A stretch of 64,000 nucleotides of DNA from Chlorobium sp. Lineage in GTDB: Bacteria; Bacteroidota; Chlorobiia; Chlorobiales; Chlorobiaceae. The stretch covers positions 31,956-95,955 of the forward strand of contig JANQHQ010000020.1 in the NCBI GenBank assembly GCA_028282595.1, read 5' to 3'. Below are positions 33,351 to 41,692 of the stretch, piece by piece (within the stretch, counting starts at the first letter, position 1; each line of letters begins with the position of its first letter). The position numbers were made by a program, and so were the translations under genes. The notes beneath the pieces are model-generated. The model was not told where the DNA came from, made no database searches, and saw nothing but the letters and a program-made list of their open reading frames with translations.

Positions 33351-34547
33351 TTGGAACAACACACATACAACACCTGCCCGGTCTGCTCGTTTCCCCTGAC
33401 GGAACAGAGTGCGGTCTGCCCCAGATGCGGCAACGACATCATCGAGGATATCTCCTCGCTCGACGAACAGTCCCGGGAAAAACATCTTGAGATCATCGAG
33501 GCAAAAAAAGCCGACTGGTACGCACGATGCATAGCCGACAAGCTCACGGACTGCTGCGAACTTCAGCCGGCGGACGACACGGACGACGCCTGCTGCCCGA
33601 CGCTTCCGAAAGGCGGCAAGCTCGTCGACGCCCCGGTTTTCTCTCTGCCCGGAAAAGAGCTGCTCGCGGACAGAAACCGGAGAAAAGAGTGGTGGAACGC
33701 CCTGAACGAAGACTGGAAGGAGGTCGTCAGAAACACCGTCAAGACCGGCGGAGACCCTTCGGACCACGAACTTGCCGCCTTTTTCAGAATATCTCATCTG
33801 CGGTGCGACAGCCGCAGGATTCACAGCCTCGCTCCCGTGAGAGTCCTTGAAAACCTGCAGCAGCTCCGTTGCGACGAATCCCCGATAGAAAATCTGGAGC
33901 CGCTGAAAAATCTCGTGAACCTGCAACGCCTTTACGCTTTCGACTGCGATTTTTCATCCCTCGAACCTCTGGCCGCGCTCCTGAACCTGAAACTCCTCTG
34001 GATATCGAGCACGGGGGTCGAAAGCCTCGCTCCGATAGCGAAGCTCGTCAACCTCGAGGAGCTTTACTGTTCCGAAACGCCGATCTCCGATCTCTCCCCG
34101 GTATCGGAGCTCGTCTGCCTGGAGAAAATAAGCTGCTACAAAACAGGGATATCGTCCCTCGAACCCCTTCGGAAACTCGAGAACCTCATAGAACTCGGGT
34201 TCAACAATACGGCGGTCAGTGACATTTCCCCGCTCGAAGGGCTTGAAAACCTGGAATATCTGCGCATAAGCCGCACGGACATCGATACGCTCGAACCGCT
34301 TGGAGGGCTCATCAATCTCAGGGAACTCAGCCTGAACGAAACCGGAGTCTCTTCCCTCGCACCTCTCGAGAAACTGCCGGAACTCGAGGAGCTCGCCTTT
34401 GCCGATACGAAGGTCACCACGATAACGCCTCTGATGGAACTCGAATATCTCGAGAAAATAGAGCTTTCAGCCGGACAGATCCCGAACAGCGAGCTGGAGC
34501 GCTTTCTCGAACTCCATCCGGACTGTGAAATCATTCTGAAGAAGTGA
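33351..34547 (+). CDS. Zinc-ribbon protein with leucine-rich repeats
   Basis: A 398-residue protein if started at the TTG at 33351; no ATG lies near the domain start and an upstream ATG at 33153 adds 66 residues without family character, so the start is uncertain. A zinc ribbon opens it: CPVC (C9, C12) and CPRC (C23, C26). After a variable charged region, residues about 166-375 are nine or ten 22-residue leucine-rich repeats of the internalin/SDS22 class, with unit LENLEYLRISRTDIDTLEPL. No signal peptide or sortase motif is present, so it is probably a cytoplasmic protein-interaction module. Zinc-ribbon/LRR partners are not known to me. Its 3' end shares a terminator with oadB. Confidence 0.75.
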   Translation: MEQHTYNTCPVCSFPLTEQSAVCPRCGNDIIEDISSLDEQSREKHLEIIEAKKADWYARCIADKLTDCCELQPADDTDDACCPTLPKGGKLVDAPVFSLPGKELLADRNRRKEWWNALNEDWKEVVRNTVKTGGDPSDHELAAFFRISHLRCDSRRIHSLAPVRVLENLQQLRCDESPIENLEPLKNLVNLQRLYAFDCDFSSLEPLAALLNLKLLWISSTGVESLAPIAKLVNLEELYCSETPISDLSPVSELVCLEKISCYKTGISSLEPLRKLENLIELGFNNTAVSDISPLEGLENLEYLRISRTDIDTLEPLGGLINLRELSLNETGVSSLAPLEKLPELEELAFADTKVTTITPLMELEYLEKIELSAGQIPNSELERFLELHPDCEIILKK

Positions 34548-34604
34548 CGCTTCTCGCCGGTCCTGAAGAATCCCGGCGTCAGAGGGATTGAGAAACCGGA
34601 ACGG

Positions 34605-34638
34605 AAAAGGCGGAACCCCGCAAGAGGCTCCGCCTTTT
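34605..34638. terminator. Bidirectional terminator between LRR gene and oadB
   Basis: AAAAGGCGGA and TCCGCCTTTT form a 10-bp stem around a 14-nt loop, with T runs on both strands (TTTTT after the right arm, TTTT on the reverse). It lies between the convergent LRR gene and oadB, so it can end both transcripts. Confidence 0.9.
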
Positions 34639-34664
34639 TATACATAACAGCCCGGAACTCCCCG

Positions 34665-36215
34665 TCAGAGGAAGACCGAGAGCAGAATTCCGGCGGCGAC
34701 AGCCGAACCGATAACTCCCGCCACGTTCGGTCCCATGGCGTGCATGAGAAGGAAGTTGTGAGGATCGGACTCGAGTCCGACCTTGTTGGAGACGCGGGCG
34801 GCCATCGGCACGGCGGAAACACCCGCGGAACCGATCAAGGGATTGATCTTCTGCTTGAGGAAGAGGTTCATCAGTTTCGCCATCAGCACTCCCGCCGACG
34901 TACCGAAAGAAAACGCGATCAGACCGAGCACGATAATCCCCAGCGTTTCGAGATTGAGAAACTTTTCGGCCGACAGCTTGCTGCCGACGCCGAGCCCGAG
35001 AAAAATCGTCACGATGTTGATCAGCGCGTTCTGCGTGGTATCGCTCAGACGATCGACCACTCCGCACTCCTTCATCAAGTTGCCGAACATCAGGAATCCG
35101 ATAAGAGGCGCGGCCGAAGGAAGCAACAGGCCGCAGAGAACGATGACGATGATCGGGAAGAGAATCTTTTCCCGTTTGGAGACATAACGGAGCTGGGTCA
35201 TCTTGATCGCCCGTTCGGACTTGCTGGTGAACAGCTTCATGACGGGCGGCTGAATGATCGGAACCAGCGCCATGTAGGAGTATGCCGCAACGGCTATGCT
35301 GCCCAGCAACTGGGGACTGAGACGGGATGCGAGAAAGATCGATGTCGGTCCGTCCGCTCCGCCGATGATGCCGATGGACGCGGCATCCTTCATGGAGAAT
35401 TCGATTCCCGGCACGTACTGCGAAAGCAGGAGCGCGCCGATGAGCGTGGAAAAGATGCCGAACTGGGCCGCCGCTCCGAGCAGGGCGGTTTTCGGATTGG
35501 CGATCATCGGCCCGAAATCGGTCATCGCCCCGACCCCCATGAAGATAATGAGCGGAAACACGCCCGTCTCGATACCGACGTCGTAGACATAGCGCAGGAT
35601 ACCGCCTTCATCGTTGATGTAGGCCAGCGGAATGTTGGAAAGCACCGCGCCCATCCCGATGGGAATCAACAGGAGCGGCTCGAACCCCTTGGCGATGCCG
35701 AGGTAGATGAGAAGCGCGCCCACGCTGATCATCAGGAGGCGTCCGAGACCTTCCGTCCAGGTGAGGCTGTTGTCGTTGATGAGGGCGTATATGCCGGTGC
35801 TCTCCACGAGATTCCCGAAAACCTTCTGCATGGATAGCCTTTCGGTGGCGGCGTCGGCCCCTTTTTTGCTGACTATCAGGGCCTGCCTTTCGATCCGGAG
35901 CAGAACGGTTCCCTCGGGCACATGGGTGTACTTCGAGTAAAGCTCGGGATGAATGTAGGTGATCTTTCCGGCCACGCCCGCCGTGACGGTGATCTTGTTG
36001 TGCTTCTCGTCGGCGAACAGGCCGAGAAAATCCCCGCTCCGCACCTCGTCCCCTACCCGGAGGACGCGGCTGTTCCTGACGGGCACCGTCACCAGTTCGA
36101 GATCCCCGGGCGCCCGGAGCACAACCACACCGTCTTCCGTGGTAAAAAACCCTTCGGCCCGCGCGGTCGTACCCAGAAACACTATCGACAGGAGCACAAG
36201 AATGAACGTACGCAT
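34665..36215 (-). CDS. oadB: Sodium-pumping decarboxylase beta subunit with a periplasmic barrel-sandwich domain
   Basis: A 516-residue subunit. It begins with a signal peptide (MRTFILVLLSIVFLGTTARA), then a periplasmic stretch of about 90 residues with lipoyl/biotinyl-like beta pattern (VVVLRAPGDLELVTVPVRN ... GVAGKITYI) but no modifiable lysine motif. From about residue 155 the membrane part has the OadB/GcdB/MmdB family motifs: IFMGVGAMTDFGPMIANP, IGIIGGADGPTSIFLAS, and GVSAVPMAARVSNKVG. These subunits use biotin-carried CO2 release to export Na+. Following oadA by 86 bp, with a strong hairpin between them, it completes an oadGAB operon. The extra N-terminal domain is unusual. Confidence 0.93.
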   Translation of the reverse strand: MRTFILVLLSIVFLGTTARAEGFFTTEDGVVVLRAPGDLELVTVPVRNSRVLRVGDEVRSGDFLGLFADEKHNKITVTAGVAGKITYIHPELYSKYTHVPEGTVLLRIERQALIVSKKGADAATERLSMQKVFGNLVESTGIYALINDNSLTWTEGLGRLLMISVGALLIYLGIAKGFEPLLLIPIGMGAVLSNIPLAYINDEGGILRYVYDVGIETGVFPLIIFMGVGAMTDFGPMIANPKTALLGAAAQFGIFSTLIGALLLSQYVPGIEFSMKDAASIGIIGGADGPTSIFLASRLSPQLLGSIAVAAYSYMALVPIIQPPVMKLFTSKSERAIKMTQLRYVSKREKILFPIIVIVLCGLLLPSAAPLIGFLMFGNLMKECGVVDRLSDTTQNALINIVTIFLGLGVGSKLSAEKFLNLETLGIIVLGLIAFSFGTSAGVLMAKLMNLFLKQKINPLIGSAGVSAVPMAARVSNKVGLESDPHNFLLMHAMGPNVAGVIGSAVAAGILLSVFL

Positions 36216-36261
36216 GAGTCTCTTGCTAAACCGTTAATCGTTATTGCACAAAGTACCGGAA

Positions 36262-36283
36262 GCCCGCCGGCGAGCCGGCGGGC
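36262..36283. other. Intercistronic hairpin between oadA and oadB
   Basis: GCCCGCCGGC and GCCGGCGGGC form a perfect 10-bp stem closed by a GA loop. It sits in the 86-bp gap between oadA and oadB with no T tract, which fits an mRNA-processing or stability hairpin adjusting subunit ratio. Confidence 0.6.
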
Positions 36284-36301
36284 CTGATCGTAATCCGGAA
36301 C

Positions 36302-38134
36302 CTACGCGATGTACATCAGTACGTCGCCCGTGGCGACCGTATCGCCCGGCGAAACCTCAATGGAAACCACCTTGCCGGATTTCGGAGCTTTGACCGGGGA
36401 CTCCATCTTCATGGCCTCGATAATCAGGACGTCCTCCCCTTCTCCGACATTCTGCCCGACCTCGACCTCGATGGCGACAACGCTGCCCGGCATGGCGGCC
36501 TCGACCGGCACGCCTTCGCCCTGGCTCCCGGCAGGAGCAGGCGCAGCGGCAGGAACGGGGGCGGCCGACTGCACCGCTCCCGTTCCCTCGGCTACCGTTA
36601 CATTGTAAGCCTTGCCGTCGACGGTGATGGTATAGTTGCCGGGTGCGGATGCGGGCTTCGGAGCCGCCGGTGCATCCTGTTTCGGGGAAGCCTTGGGAAT
36701 GGCTTTGGCGGCCGCCTCGGCCTCGACGTCGGCCTTGTAACGTATGCCGAGCGAAGCTTCTCCCTTGAGAAACGCAATACCTTTGGCGCCGCAGGTAGCC
36801 GAGATGAAAATGTTCTCCTCGGTCGCGCTCAGCCCTTCCTTTTCGAGAAGCTTGCGGTTGTATTCGATGCCGAGCTCGGGGTTTCTATCGTTGATGTCGT
36901 GCACGTCCTCGGTCGTAGGCTCCAGCCCGAGCTGCTCGGAGGCGAGTTTGACGATTTCCGGATCGGGCTCGGCCGGCGTCTTGCCGAAATAGCCGAGCAC
37001 CATCTTGCCGTAACTTTCCGTGATCTTTTTCCACTGGCCCTGGACGGTGTTGGCGAACGCCTGCTGGAAATAGAACTGGGAGACCGGGGTGACCGAAGAG
37101 CCGAAACCGCCCTTGGCGACGACCTCGCGCATGTTTCTGATCACTTCGGGAAAGAGATGGAGCGAATTGTTGTCGCGCATCATCTGGGTGTTCGCCGTCA
37201 GCGCTCCGCCTGGCATGGGGGAGAACGGAATGAGCGGATTGACCTCCTTCGCTTCGGGCGGCATGTAGTATTTGTCCATGTGATCGATGAACATCGCCTC
37301 GACCTCGATGATCTTCTCGTGGTCGATATCCAGGGTGTAGCCCGTTCCCCGGAGCCTGTGCCACATGGTGAGAATGTCGACCTGAGACGTTCCGCCGCTC
37401 ACCGGAGCCATGGCGAGATCGATGATATCCGCCCCGGCTTCGATCGCCGCGAAATTGCAGGCGACTCCCATGTCGGCGGTATCGTGGGTATGAAATTCGA
37501 TCACCGTTCCCTCCGGCAGCATCTTCCTCGCACCCTTGATCGACTCGTAGACGATGGCCGGAGTCGTCGTGCCCGAAGCGTCCTTGAACGCCACGCTGTC
37601 GAAGGGAATGCCTGCGTCGAGAATCTCGCGGAGCTTGTCGAGATAGAACTGCGGGGTATGACAGTATTTTTCGTTCAGTCCGGGCGGCAGCCCCATGAGC
37701 GCGATGACGACCTGGTGTTTCACCCCTGCGTTGTGAATGCACTGGCCCGAATAGGCTATGTTGCGCACATCCATGAGGGCATCGAAGTTTCTGATGGTCG
37801 TGATGCCGTGTTTTTTGAACATCCGGGCGTGCAGGTCGATGACGTCCCTCGACTGCGAAACGAGTCCCACGACGTTCGCTCCACGGGAGAGCGTCTGCAG
37901 GTTGATGTCCGGCCCGACGATCTTCCGTGCGGCATCCATCATATCGAAGGCGTCTTCCTGGCAGTAGAAATAGAGGCTCTGGAAGCGGGCCCCGCCGCCG
38001 ATTTCGAAGTTATCGGTTCCGGCCGCCACGGCGGCCTCGAGCACCGGAAGAAAGTCCTCGCTTTTCACTCTCGCTCCGTAACAGGACTGGAACCCGTCGC
38101 GGAAGGATACGTCCATGAACTGTATCTTTTTCAT
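36302..38134 (-). CDS. oadA: Oxaloacetate decarboxylase alpha subunit / pyruvate carboxylase subunit B type
   Basis: A 610-residue carboxyltransferase. It opens with MDVSFRDGFQSCYGARV, the start of the metal-binding TIM barrel that abstracts the carboxyl group, with later FHTHDTADMGVAC and GTSQVDI. The C-terminal biotinyl domain has EAMKMES with Lys576 as the biotin carrier, joined by an Ala/Pro-rich hinge (KASPKQDAPAAPKPASAPG) typical of these subunits. It transfers CO2 from oxaloacetate to biotin. With oadB and oadG it makes a membrane sodium pump, or with a biotin carboxylase it could act as PycB. In a cell using the reverse TCA cycle, direction could be regulated; the sequence does not decide it. 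Confidence 0.94.
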   Translation of the reverse strand: MKKIQFMDVSFRDGFQSCYGARVKSEDFLPVLEAAVAAGTDNFEIGGGARFQSLYFYCQEDAFDMMDAARKIVGPDINLQTLSRGANVVGLVSQSRDVIDLHARMFKKHGITTIRNFDALMDVRNIAYSGQCIHNAGVKHQVVIALMGLPPGLNEKYCHTPQFYLDKLREILDAGIPFDSVAFKDASGTTTPAIVYESIKGARKMLPEGTVIEFHTHDTADMGVACNFAAIEAGADIIDLAMAPVSGGTSQVDILTMWHRLRGTGYTLDIDHEKIIEVEAMFIDHMDKYYMPPEAKEVNPLIPFSPMPGGALTANTQMMRDNNSLHLFPEVIRNMREVVAKGGFGSSVTPVSQFYFQQAFANTVQGQWKKITESYGKMVLGYFGKTPAEPDPEIVKLASEQLGLEPTTEDVHDINDRNPELGIEYNRKLLEKEGLSATEENIFISATCGAKGIAFLKGEASLGIRYKADVEAEAAAKAIPKASPKQDAPAAPKPASAPGNYTITVDGKAYNVTVAEGTGAVQSAAPVPAAAPAPAGSQGEGVPVEAAMPGSVVAIEVEVGQNVGEGEDVLIIEAMKMESPVKAPKSGKVVSIEVSPGDTVATGDVLMYIA

Positions 38135-38185
38135 AATCCTTTTCTTGTTATCGTTTTAGCAGTATGAACATTCGTGCCGGACGGC

Positions 38186-38470
38186 TCACCGGTTACGATG
38201 GGCGTGCACCGCTGCGGCGAAGACCGCGGTCAGTCTCGCGTCGTCCGCCCCTGTGGTGGCGGCCACCGCGGCCGGAACCGATCCACCGGATTTTCCGGCG
38301 TTCTTTTTCTTTCTCTTCTTGGCTTCCGCATCCAGCAAGGCTTTTTCCTCGATGAGCGCATGATCCTTCAGAAAAGAGGAGAGCCCGACAATGAGGAGAT
38401 AGAGCAGCAGCAGGAACAGAAAAACAACGACCATTCCCACAACCATGAGGATAATACCGTCGGTAATCAT
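38186..38470 (-). CDS. oadG: Oxaloacetate decarboxylase gamma subunit
   Basis: A 94-residue protein with one N-terminal membrane helix (ITDGIILMVVGMVVVFLFLLLLYLL) and a short cytoplasmic tail rich in Lys, Ala and Glu. That is the typical layout of OadG, which anchors the alpha subunit to OadB and binds Zn near its C-terminus; here the tail ends HAHRNR, which could provide His ligands. It is the first gene of the oadG-oadA-oadB set, 51 bp upstream of oadA. Identification rests mainly on topology, size and position. Confidence 0.85.
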   Translation of the reverse strand: MITDGIILMVVGMVVVFLFLLLLYLLIVGLSSFLKDHALIEEKALLDAEAKKRKKKNAGKSGGSVPAAVAATTGADDARLTAVFAAAVHAHRNR

Positions 38471-38507
38471 GAACGGATAACGTTAAAAGTTGACGATCGG
38501 ACCGGCT

Positions 38508-38975
38508 TTATGCATAGTCTTTTACGGCTTTGTCGGCGGCGTTCTGCTTGACGAGAAGAACCGGAATGTCGACCGCGTGAAAAACGGCTTCCGCCACGCT
38601 TCCCATCAGAATGCGGTTCAGACCCGTCCTGCCGTGGGAGCCCATGATCAGAAGATCGGGAGCCCAGGAAGCGGTCTGCTCGATGATGGTATCGTACGGA
38701 TTGCCCCTGAGAATCAGAATATCGGCCGAGAGACCTTTTTTCTTCTCTTCCATGAGCAGCATCCTGAACCCCTCCGAAACAATCTCCTCGCCGCTGGCCC
38801 CGGTGGCGATCCCGTAGCTGTATGCGGTTTTCTCCGCGATGTTTTCCGGCTGCATGATATGAAGAAATCGAACGTGCGCCCTGACCTTCCGGCCGAGTTC
38901 GATCGCGTAGCGAACCGCCTTGTCCGATGTTTTCGAGTAGTCGGTGGGGCACAGGATTTTCGATAGCTGGATCAT
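38508..38975 (-). CDS. Universal stress protein (UspA family)
   Basis: A 155-residue protein. The start at 38975 (MIQLSKILCPTDYSKTSDKA) is the canonical family start. The ATP-binding loop is MGSHGRTGLNRILMGSVAEAV, fitting G-2X-G-9X-G(S/T), so it should bind ATP, and the N-terminal DYSK Asp-x-Ser signature is present. Such proteins are induced by starvation and energy stress and have no settled single function. It is 37 bp upstream of oadG, so possibly in the same transcript, and divergent from the kinase fusion at 39137. Confidence 0.92.
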   Translation of the reverse strand: MIQLSKILCPTDYSKTSDKAVRYAIELGRKVRAHVRFLHIMQPENIAEKTAYSYGIATGASGEEIVSEGFRMLLMEEKKKGLSADILILRGNPYDTIIEQTASWAPDLLIMGSHGRTGLNRILMGSVAEAVFHAVDIPVLLVKQNAADKAVKDYA

Positions 38976-39136
38976 GAACCTTCCACGCTTGTATTGAATT
39001 AATAGCGGTGCCCTGTTGTTTCGGGCGTTAATTCTTATTTTACGAGAAAGAGTGAATTTACAATTATTTTTCTGATAAAACCATAGGTCTTCCGGCCTGA
39101 AAACGGCTCCCGAACAAACTCTGCTGAAGTTCCGCG

Positions 39137-40783
39137 ATGCACCGGAAGGGAAAAAGCGACCCCGCCATGACTCCGGGAGAAAAGAGTTGCACGACCGGCC
39201 TGGTCGATGCACTGTCAAGCTCGTCCGCCTACCCCCACGAGGCAACCGATGTAGAAATCGTCGAAACCCATATCTCCATTGTCTTTCTTACCGGCCGGTA
39301 CGCATACAAGGTCAAAAAAAACGTCGATCTCGGCTTTCTGGATTTCTCCTCGCCCGAAAAACGGGAGCGATACTGCAGGGAGGAGCTGCGCCTCAACAGG
39401 AAACTCTGTCCGGAGCTCTACATCGATGTTGTTCCCATAACCGAGAAGTCGGGCCGGATCGCGGTGGAGGGTGACGGAAGGATTATCGACCACGCGGTTA
39501 AAATGATCCAGTTCGACCGGAGCATGGAGCTCGACACCCTGCTCGCGCAAAACCTCCTCACGAGCCGGGAAGTCGATCAGATAGGCCGGATCGTGGCCGA
39601 TTTCCATGCATCCCTCCCCTCTCCCGGTCCGGACACTCCTTACGGCCGTCCGGATGTCCTCATCAGGCCGGTGCGCGATAACTTCGCCCATGCCGCCCGT
39701 CTGAATGTGAACGAGGGAGAGAGCGAAACGCTCGAAAAACTCCGACTGTGGACGGAAAGGGAACACCGGCGGCTTCATCCCCTCTTTTCGTCGCGCAAGA
39801 TTTCCGGGCACGTCAAACCGTGCCACGGCGACATGCATACGGGCAACATGGTTCTCTGGAAAGGACGCGTCATGATCTTCGACTGCATAGAATTCAACCC
39901 CTTTCTGAGCACCATCGACGTCATGAGCGAGATCGCGTTCCTCGTCATGGACCTCGAACACAGCGGGCACCCGCAACATGCATGGCGATTCCTCAACGAC
40001 TACCTCTCGCTGACCGGCGATTACGAAGGCCTGCCGCTGCTTTGCTTTTACAAGACCTACCGGGCGATGGTTCGCGCGAAAGTCACCGCCATACGGTTTC
40101 TCCAGGAAAACGAACCGGAAGAACGGGAGCGAACGCTCGCCGAACACCGATCCTACGTCTCCCTCGCCTGCTCTTTCGGCCGACGCGGGCCTTTCGGGCT
40201 CGTGATAACCTGCGGCGTATCCGGCAGCGGCAAAACGACGGTCGCCCGTGAACTGGCGCAGACGCTCCCCGCCGTTCACCTGCGTTCCGATGTCGAACGC
40301 AAACGGCTTTTCGGGCTCGGCGAGCTCCGGAGAAGTTCCGGGGAACGTCTGCGCGAACTCTACAGCGAGGAGGCCACGAAACGGACCTATTCGAAACTCT
40401 ACGGAATCGCTTCGCTCAGTCTCGATGAAGGATATTCGGTTATCGTCGACGCGACATTTCTGGGAAAAGAGGAGCGGCAACGTTTCATCCGGCTGGCCGG
40501 AAAAAAGGGGGTTCCCGCCGTCGTTCTGTGCTGCGAAGCGCCCGGAACCCTCCTCGAAAGCCGGGTGGATGCCCGGCATGAAGCCCTGTCCGACGCGTCG
40601 GAGGCCGACCGTTCGGTCCTCCGCCGGCAACTCGAAGTACGCGAACCCCTCGCCGGTAAAGAACGGGAGATCGCCGTGTTCGCCGACACCGCCGACCCGG
40701 CGTCGATCGAAGCCGCGATACGGACGGCGACGGAGCGGATCGGAAAACCCGCCGCGCTCAGGACACGTCGAACACGATCCTGA
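39137..40783 (+). CDS. Aminoglycoside-phosphotransferase-like domain fused to an AAA/P-loop kinase
   Basis: A 548-residue fusion protein with no firm function. The N-terminal half (about 40-340) follows the protein-kinase-like aminoglycoside phosphotransferase fold: a lysine-bearing YAYKVKKNVDLGFLDFS region and the catalytic CHGDMHTGNMV with a following IFDCIEFNP. The C-terminal part is a P-loop kinase, GVSGSGKTTVAREL (about residue 359) plus LRSDVERKRL and IVDATFLGKEERQ, like gluconate or zeta-toxin-type small kinases. This COG2187-COG0645 pairing is widespread and often lies beside universal stress genes, as here. MTPGEKS, ten residues later, is an alternative start. Convergent with the ferritin-VIT gene, with 26-bp overlap. 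Confidence 0.85.
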   Translation: MHRKGKSDPAMTPGEKSCTTGLVDALSSSSAYPHEATDVEIVETHISIVFLTGRYAYKVKKNVDLGFLDFSSPEKRERYCREELRLNRKLCPELYIDVVPITEKSGRIAVEGDGRIIDHAVKMIQFDRSMELDTLLAQNLLTSREVDQIGRIVADFHASLPSPGPDTPYGRPDVLIRPVRDNFAHAARLNVNEGESETLEKLRLWTEREHRRLHPLFSSRKISGHVKPCHGDMHTGNMVLWKGRVMIFDCIEFNPFLSTIDVMSEIAFLVMDLEHSGHPQHAWRFLNDYLSLTGDYEGLPLLCFYKTYRAMVRAKVTAIRFLQENEPEERERTLAEHRSYVSLACSFGRRGPFGLVITCGVSGSGKTTVARELAQTLPAVHLRSDVERKRLFGLGELRRSSGERLRELYSEEATKRTYSKLYGIASLSLDEGYSVIVDATFLGKEERQRFIRLAGKKGVPAVVLCCEAPGTLLESRVDARHEALSDASEADRSVLRRQLEVREPLAGKEREIAVFADTADPASIEAAIRTATERIGKPAALRTRRTRS

Positions 40784-41642
40784 CGACCATTCCGGCGAGA
40801 AAGCTCAAGGCAGCAACGCCGAAGCTCAGGCCGACCATCTCGAAAAAACGACTCCTGAAGGGAACATCCTGCGCGACGGAAACGTAAAAGTTGAACACCC
40901 CGATAATGCAGACGGAAGCAAGAAAAGCGGTCGCGAGCGCCGCGTAGAGCGACGGAATGAGAAGAAAAGGCGTGATCAGCACCACGACCGTGGCGATATA
41001 GGCCGCCCCCGTGTAGAGCGCCGCCCGCACAGGGCTTTTGGACTGCTGCTCGGCTTTCGTGGAAAGATATTCCGATGCGGCCATCGACAGGGCGGCGGCA
41101 AAACCCGTTATGATGCCCGTCAGGGCCACGAACCGCGAGTCCTGGAGCGCGAAGGCGAGACCCGCGAGAACGCCCATGAGCTCGACAAGGGCATCGTTCA
41201 GACCGAGCACGACGGATCCCGTATACTTCAGGCGCTCTTCATCGAGCAGGGAGATCAGCGCGGTTTCGTGCTCTTCCTCGTCGCGCAGCATCCGCTTTGC
41301 CTCGCCGAAGGAAGAAGGAAGCTGCAGGTAGGCGTCGTAGGCGTTTCTTTCGGTCTTCTCCATGAGCTTGATACCGAAAGTCAGCCCGAAAAGCGCACAG
41401 ACCGCCGTGAAAAACCGTATCCTGATCCGGTCCGGCCGGACATCCTTCCGGGTATAGGTTTTCCAGATATTGTAGTGACGCAGCTCGTCCTCGGCGATCT
41501 GTGAAAGCACGCGACGGTTTTTCAAACTTCCCGTACGCTCCGCAAGCCGCTTGTAGATGCAGTGCTCCGTCAGCTCGTTTCTCTGAAAAACAAGAACCGT
41601 TTCCGGGAGAACGGCCTTCCCGGCTTTGACGTATTTCTGCAT
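40758..41642 (-). CDS. Ferritin-like/VIT1 fusion (MbfA-type iron or manganese exporter)
   Basis: A 294-residue protein. The N-terminal third is rubrerythrin-like (NELTEHCIYKRLAERT ... QIAEDELRHYNIWKTYT, with Glu and ExxH residues that could bind two metals). The rest is a CCC1/VIT1-type transporter with about five helices: GSVVLGLNDALVELMGVLAGLAFAL, ALSMAASEYLSTKAEQQS and later helices. Bacterial MbfA proteins with this layout export ferrous iron under stress. The DEEEHE stretch just before the transporter is a further probable metal site. The 3' end overlaps the neighbouring convergent gene by 26 bp. A manganese role cannot be excluded. Confidence 0.87.
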   Translation of the reverse strand: MQKYVKAGKAVLPETVLVFQRNELTEHCIYKRLAERTGSLKNRRVLSQIAEDELRHYNIWKTYTRKDVRPDRIRIRFFTAVCALFGLTFGIKLMEKTERNAYDAYLQLPSSFGEAKRMLRDEEEHETALISLLDEERLKYTGSVVLGLNDALVELMGVLAGLAFALQDSRFVALTGIITGFAAALSMAASEYLSTKAEQQSKSPVRAALYTGAAYIATVVVLITPFLLIPSLYAALATAFLASVCIIGVFNFYVSVAQDVPFRSRFFEMVGLSFGVAALSFLAGMVVRIVFDVS

Positions 41643-41692
41643 GGCGTCTCCCGGATTCTTTTCGCCCGCGGTTCGGGCTGTGGTCTTCCGAC

